A stretch of DNA of 42,822 bases from a virus. Location of the stretch: positions 1-42,822 of the IMG/VR virus record IMGVR_UViG_3300034072_001154, one strand, 5' to 3'. Positions 39,281 to 42,822 of this stretch are shown here, in pieces (position 1 is the first letter of the stretch; each line of letters begins with the position of its first letter). Made by a program: the position numbers and the translations under genes. The notes beneath the pieces were generated by a model, which made no database searches, had not been told where the DNA came from, and saw only the letters and a list, made by a program, of their open reading frames with translations.

Positions 39281-39566
39281 CCTCATCGACCAGGCGCTGA
39301 CCTTCGTGCGGTCGCCCTCCTACATCGACCTGACCGCGCGCCAGCTCGCCATCATCGGCGTCGCCATGGACGCGGGCCAGCCGCTGCGCGTCAAGGAAAT
39401 GGCGGCCGCGATCAAGGTCAAGAAGCCGGTCATCACCCGTGCGCTCGACCGCATGGTGCGGGAAGGGCTGCTGGAGCGGCGCAAGGGCGAGGATCGGCGC
39501 GACTGCTTCATCCATGTGACGGATGCCGGCCGGGCGTTCCGGGCTTCGATCGGGGGAGCGGCATGA
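39273..39566 (+). CDS. MarR-type winged-helix regulator
   Basis: 97 residues. LTARQLAIIGVAMDAGQPLR, VKEMAAAIKVKKPVITRALD, RMVREGLLERRKGEDRRDCF: the textbook MarR recognition helix and wing. It lacks the long N- and C-terminal dimer helices of full MarR proteins (about 140 aa). Start overlaps the exonuclease stop. Likely a phage regulator of this operon. Confidence 0.82.
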   Translation: MADLIDQALTFVRSPSYIDLTARQLAIIGVAMDAGQPLRVKEMAAAIKVKKPVITRALDRMVREGLLERRKGEDRRDCFIHVTDAGRAFRASIGGAA

Positions 39567-39805
39567 CCGACATTGCCCAGACCATCGCCGCCATCATCGA
39601 CGGGCCCGCATGGGGCAACCGCGATGAGATGCACCTGACCGGCCGCAACGTGCTCCGCAACTCCGGCCGCATGCGCAAGCAGGACAAGCACCGGCGCGCT
39701 GCGTCCATGAAGAAGGCCGTGAAGATCCTCGAAGCGATGGCGAACCATTGCATCGAGGTGGCGCAGCTGGCCCTGCCGATCGAGGAGCCGACCGATGTGC
39801 AATGA
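39563..39805 (+). CDS. hypothetical protein, 80 aa
   Basis: Starts MTDIAQTIAAIIDGPAWGNR and continues LTGRNVLRNSGRMRKQDKHR, RAASMKKAVKILEAMANHCI: helical with a basic centre, nucleic-acid-binding in character. ATGA overlap with the MarR-type gene. Function unknown. Confidence 0.6.
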   Translation: MTDIAQTIAAIIDGPAWGNRDEMHLTGRNVLRNSGRMRKQDKHRRAASMKKAVKILEAMANHCIEVAQLALPIEEPTDVQ

Positions 39806-40193
39806 TGTCCGCGTCCGCCGCGACTGGATCGATGTGTGCCACGAATATCTGCAGGCCGACGGTAAATGGATGACGTCGAAGTGCGGTGAGCCCGGCTGGT
39901 GCCGCGACTGCAACCGCGATGGTGAGCGCCAGCCGCTGCCGTTCCTGGCCGACGCGTTCCAGCCGGGCATCGACCCGGTCCAGGCCGCGCGCATCGTGAT
40001 CGCCGCGCATCTCTTCATCCCGGTCAAGCTGGCCGACGATGACGGGCTGATCCGCGCCAGCGAGTTCCGTCGCCTGTGGATCGCCTTTCATCTCCAGATC
40101 CTGCGCGGCCTGCCGATCGAGGATGCGGATGTGCTGGCGGCCGAGACGATCGGCGACCTGGTTGCCCTTGTGTTGATGGAGGAGGCTGCATGA
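39795..40193 (+). CDS. Cys-rich early protein, 132 aa
   Basis: Five Cys in the first 40 residues (2, 15, 30, 36, 39), with CGEPGWCRDC looking like a zinc knuckle. The remainder is helical, ending DADVLAAETIGDLVALVLME. It overlaps both neighbours. Possibly a small zinc regulator; function unknown. Confidence 0.6.
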   Translation: MCNDVRVRRDWIDVCHEYLQADGKWMTSKCGEPGWCRDCNRDGERQPLPFLADAFQPGIDPVQAARIVIAAHLFIPVKLADDDGLIRASEFRRLWIAFHLQILRGLPIEDADVLAAETIGDLVALVLMEEAA

Positions 40194-40609
40194 GCGACTG
40201 CTACAGCGAGAAGGTCGTGAAGATCCGCAAGCCCCGGAACTGCCATGGTTGCGGCACCCTGATGAACAAGGGCGAGGAGGCGCTGAGCTATTCCGGTAAG
40301 TTCGATGGCGATTTCGGCTCTTTCACCCTGCACACCGATTGCCGGGAAGCCGAACTGGCGTGGAACAAGATGGCTGGCGCCTTTGCTGACGAATTTGTCA
40401 GCTTGGGCGAGGTCGAGGCCGATGATTGGCCCTGGCTGCTCGAAAGCTATCCCACCGTCGCCGCGCGCATGAACATCACGGCCGAGCGGATTGCCGAACA
40501 TCAGGCCGAGCAGGCGCGCATGCAGGAATGGCACATGGCGCAGGCGCGCAAGCGTGAAGCCGAGAGGCTGGAACGCTTGGCGGCTCGCTCGGGTGTGGGG
40601 CGACTATAA
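40190..40609 (+). CDS. zinc-ribbon-like protein, 139 aa
   Basis: KIRKPRNCHGCGTLMNKGEE gives the first Cys pair (18, 21) and LHTDC gives His and Cys later: a treble-clef or zinc-ribbon-like finger. The second half is a Gln/Ala/Arg-rich helix (EQARMQEWHMAQARKREAER). Start set by the ATGA overlap. Function unknown. Confidence 0.65.
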   Translation: MSDCYSEKVVKIRKPRNCHGCGTLMNKGEEALSYSGKFDGDFGSFTLHTDCREAELAWNKMAGAFADEFVSLGEVEADDWPWLLESYPTVAARMNITAERIAEHQAEQARMQEWHMAQARKREAERLERLAARSGVGRL

Positions 40610-40782
40610 TGACCGACCGCGACAGCATCGCCGACTTCATCGAGGCGCGCGCCAGGAAGCTGCGCGAGCAGGCGGACAGCGGTGTAGCGGGCTGGGCGCT
40701 CGCCAAGCACGACGCCGTGCTGTTCGACGCCCTCGCCAGCGATATCCGCAACGAGATGGACGTGAGGGAGGATCAGGCATGA
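40609..40782 (+). CDS. small helical protein, 57 aa
   Basis: MTDRDSIADFIEARARKLRE, then GWALAKHDAVLFDALASDIR: a compact helical protein, too short for a long-ORF scan but bounded by TAATG and ATGA overlaps on the two sides. No family recognised. Confidence 0.6.
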   Translation: MTDRDSIADFIEARARKLREQADSGVAGWALAKHDAVLFDALASDIRNEMDVREDQA

Positions 40783-40997
40783 TCGAGAATGTCGTGAAGC
40801 GCCTGACAGATGTGCTGCGCCACCACGGCGTTGAGCTTCACCCCGACGACATCAAGGGACTGGCTCATGACGCCGTCCTGGCAATGCGTGAGGCGACGCC
40901 CGCCATGGTCGAGGCTGCAAACGGGGTCGAATACGCCCCTTGGTCGAGTGGCTGGACTGTCATGATCGACAGCGTTCTTGCAGAGGGAAACCGGTAA
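40779..40997 (+). CDS. hypothetical protein, 72 aa
   Basis: Starts MIENVVKRLTDVLRHHGVEL and ends GWTVMIDSVLAEGNR. It overlaps the genes before (ATGA) and after (TAATG). The AHDAVLAMREATPAMVEAA segment is common in phage small proteins near integrases. Function unknown. Confidence 0.6.
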   Translation: MIENVVKRLTDVLRHHGVELHPDDIKGLAHDAVLAMREATPAMVEAANGVEYAPWSSGWTVMIDSVLAEGNR

Positions 40998-41302
40998 TGG
41001 GCGAAGTGAACCACGCCGCGTGGGCGCGCAGCATGATCGGCTTCATCCGGGAACGCGGCCTGGAGCGCGAGTTCCAGGACTGGTGCGGCGGCTGGCCGTG
41101 TCGTGTCGCCACGGCGTCCGAGCGTCCCAACCCGGATTGGCCGACAGCCACGGCTGCGCTGGTCGCGCTTGCCGAGCATGGCATCGCCCCCGACATCGGC
41201 GAGCTGCTGACCCATGGCAATCCGTCACGCGGCATCGCGCCTGGGGCAATCTTCAGGGTGATAGCGGCTATCAACCTAGCGCAGTCGACGGAGGCCCCAT
41301 GA
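40997..41302 (+). CDS. hypothetical protein, 101 aa
   Basis: Starts MGEVNHAAWARSMIGFIRER, includes DWCGGWPC and ends FRVIAAINLAQSTEAP. Two Cys (CGGWPC) might bind metal. Overlaps its neighbours at both ends. No family recognised. Confidence 0.6.
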   Translation: MGEVNHAAWARSMIGFIRERGLEREFQDWCGGWPCRVATASERPNPDWPTATAALVALAEHGIAPDIGELLTHGNPSRGIAPGAIFRVIAAINLAQSTEAP

Positions 41303-41676
41303 GCGCCGCCCTCCCGGAGATCGCCGAGCGCATGCAGCGCGCAATCCTCAACGGACGGGGCATCCGCCTCGAAGCGAACGACCTCGATCTGCTTGTCGCG
41401 ATCGGCGTCAACGACCTCGTCCAGACCGAAAACGCCAAATTGCTGAGAGAACAATGCCTGACCCGCACCATGAAGAGCCGCTCTATACCAGGGGGACAAC
41501 CAGCCTCGGGCGACCAAAATACTGGCTCGGATGGGACCGCCGGTCGGACGGCTCGCTCCGCTCCCCCCATCTCTACATCTTCTGGTACGACGTCGAGCGC
41601 CGACGCGTCCGGTCGCGATCGACGGGCACATCGGATGTCGGGCAGGCTGAGGAAAAGCTCGACGCCCTCTACGTAG
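41299..41676 (+). CDS. hypothetical protein overlapping the integrase
   Basis: 125 residues. The first 55 look folded (LPEIAERMQRAILNGRGIRL, ANDLDLLVAIGVNDL). The rest is low-complexity Ser/Thr/Gly and arises from the integrase DNA in another frame: the two genes share 223 bases. A short real protein with an accidental tail, or a genuine overlap, are both possible. Confidence 0.55.
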   Translation: MSAALPEIAERMQRAILNGRGIRLEANDLDLLVAIGVNDLVQTENAKLLREQCLTRTMKSRSIPGGQPASGDQNTGSDGTAGRTARSAPPISTSSGTTSSADASGRDRRAHRMSGRLRKSSTPST

Positions 41677-42764
41677 AACGCGAGCGCGGGCAGCTGATCT
41701 GCGCGGCGTGCGGCCAGCTCGTCGTCGGCGCGCCGCCACATCCGCTGGTTGACGCCATGTCGAACTATCTGATCTCGGTGCGCAAGAAGCCCTCGCTCAC
41801 CTCAATCAAGGCGCGGCTGGCCCATGTGTCGAACTATCTGATCGAGACCGAGCGCCTCGATACGACCTGCGACCAGGTCAACGAGGAGTGGATCGACGAT
41901 TTCCGCGACTGGGCTTTCGAGGTGCCGGTCGTGTCTACGGCGGGCAAGGTGCTTGGCGATCGCAGCGCCGGCACGGTGGAAGGGTCGGTCCGCGCATTGA
42001 GCGCCGCGATCAACCACGCAAACGGCCGGGGCGACACGCCCTATGCCGCCGCGTTCCAGGCGAAGAAGCCCGACGAGGTGAGCGAGACGCCGGCATATCG
42101 CGCCGACATCGCCAAGCTGGCCGAGATGTTCAACTATTGCCTCCGGCCGCCGCGCGCCGCCGGCATGAGCGACAAGGCCTATGATCGCCAGCTTGCCTAT
42201 CGCGAGGCGCTGCTGCGCTTCCTGCGCGTGAGCGTCGCAACCTGGTGCCGGCCGGATGCCGCCTATGATGTGTCGACCGATCCCGAGCGCCGGCAATGGT
42301 ATCCGGATATCCGCGCCCTCGCGCTCAACCCCCGGGGCAGGCCGCAGACGAAGAAGTACCGTCCGGTCGTGCCCGTCGCTCACCAGCTGGTCGAGCACCT
42401 GAAGGCGGCGCCCGTCGGTTTCTATGTCGGGCCGCTATCGATTCGCACGGCGTTCGAGGGGATGCAGGATGAACTGCGCCTGCCGCGCGATGGCGAGACC
42501 GGGCAGAAGTTGATCCGCCGGTCGATCGCGAAGCTCGCGCGCAGCCGTCTGGGCGAGGCGCTTTGGGTGGAAGGGCAGATGATGCTGGGCCACCGGGTCC
42601 ACTCGAAAACGTCCGACATCTATGCGGCGTTCGAGGCGGGTTACCTGACCAATGCCCTGGCCGTGACAGAGCAGATTATCGACGAGATTGAGGTGAAGGC
42701 TCCCGGCGCCTTTCGCCGGAGCATCACCGGACTTAAAATCATCCATGGAGGACGAAATGCTTAA
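41454..42764 (+). CDS. int: tyrosine integrase
   Basis: 436 residues. N-terminal arm-binding part to about 85, with a Cys pair (CAAC, 83-86). A core-binding domain spans about 95-195, and the catalytic domain about 215-410: Arg266 (CRPDA), Lys300/301 (TKKYR), Arg355/356 (LIRRS, where HxxR is usual), His380 (LGHR) and the nucleophile Tyr390 (DIYAAF). It recombines attP with a host site, here the tRNA 3' end that begins seven bases after its stop. ATG at 41454 is the only sensible start. Confidence 0.9.
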   Translation: MPDPHHEEPLYTRGTTSLGRPKYWLGWDRRSDGSLRSPHLYIFWYDVERRRVRSRSTGTSDVGQAEEKLDALYVERERGQLICAACGQLVVGAPPHPLVDAMSNYLISVRKKPSLTSIKARLAHVSNYLIETERLDTTCDQVNEEWIDDFRDWAFEVPVVSTAGKVLGDRSAGTVEGSVRALSAAINHANGRGDTPYAAAFQAKKPDEVSETPAYRADIAKLAEMFNYCLRPPRAAGMSDKAYDRQLAYREALLRFLRVSVATWCRPDAAYDVSTDPERRQWYPDIRALALNPRGRPQTKKYRPVVPVAHQLVEHLKAAPVGFYVGPLSIRTAFEGMQDELRLPRDGETGQKLIRRSIAKLARSRLGEALWVEGQMMLGHRVHSKTSDIYAAFEAGYLTNALAVTEQIIDEIEVKAPGAFRRSITGLKIIHGGRNA

Positions 42765-42770
42765 TAAATG

Positions 42771-42822
42771 TGGTCGGGGAAAGAGGATTCGAACCTCCGG
42801 CCCCTGCCTCCCGAAGACAGTG
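42771..42822 (-). tRNA. tRNA-Pro(CGG), 3' part; attachment site
   Basis: Reading leftward from the window edge: part of the anticodon stem, loop TTCGGGA (anticodon CGG), variable and T arms with GGTTCGAATCC, acceptor strand and CCA at 42773-42771. The 5' half is cut off by the window end. It abuts the integrase, the usual attB for this type of phage. Confidence 0.85.

Overview
The window is most of a temperate podovirus prophage in a GC-rich alphaproteobacterium, probably a sphingomonad. The host is inferred from base composition, the GapR-type DNA-binding domain and the alphaproteobacterial style of the genes; no host gene is complete here. The late module follows the T7/Bordetella BPP-1 plan: TerS/TerL, head-to-tail connector portal, scaffold, HK97-like coat, Bbp16- and Bbp19-like proteins, adaptor, nozzle, three ejection proteins including a 2015-residue giant, and two tailspike/fibre proteins. 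The right end is the 3' part of a tRNA-Pro(CGG) next to a tyrosine integrase, the expected attachment site. No second copy of the tRNA 3' end is visible at the left edge, so the left junction lies outside.

Layout. 13-3920 (+): overlapping early-type genes for a PAPS-reductase-like PP-loop protein, a DUF1643 protein, a small SANT-like protein, a PD-(D/E)XK nuclease and an SNF2-type helicase. 3924-5866 (-): lysis cassette with an Rz/Rz1 nested spanin pair, small membrane protein, GH108 endolysin and holin. 5885-10294 (-): two tail spike/fibre proteins and accessory small genes. 10814-28498 (-): ejection, tail, head and portal genes. 29417-36582 (-): terminase, replication initiator with an internal iteron origin, DUF1064-like nuclease, an Acb2/Tad1-like anti-defence protein, a DNA methyltransferase, a GapR-FtsK-gamma fusion and a Cro-like regulator. 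36630-37385 (+): S24 CI-like repressor. 37504-42764 (+): about a dozen small coupled genes, then integrase. Small plus-strand genes sit inside the late region at 10432, about 18993-19017 and 28823, as morons do.

Regulation is readable from the DNA. Leftward and rightward early promoters flank the repressor. Both have the same geometry: a -35 box, 1 bp, a 13-bp operator, 3 bp, then the -10. In the late region a ten-base element, GTCGATTCAA read on the minus strand, occurs seven times, always in the late-gene direction. In every copy a [AC][TC]A triplet follows 17 bases later. Most copies lie 30-70 bp upstream of a late gene. I read these as a family of phage late promoters. At two promoters the transcript would start with a hairpin (stem CTCCCG/CGGGAG) that buries the Shine-Dalgarno sequence.

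The items most likely to be new are the late-promoter family, the GapR-FtsK-gamma fusion, the paired operator architecture, the shared 5'-terminal SD hairpins (one in front of a gene with an apparent AUU start), and the origin-like iteron block inside the initiator gene. The Acb2/Tad1-like sponge gene is the clearest counter-defence candidate. No reverse transcriptase, CRISPR array or transposase was found.
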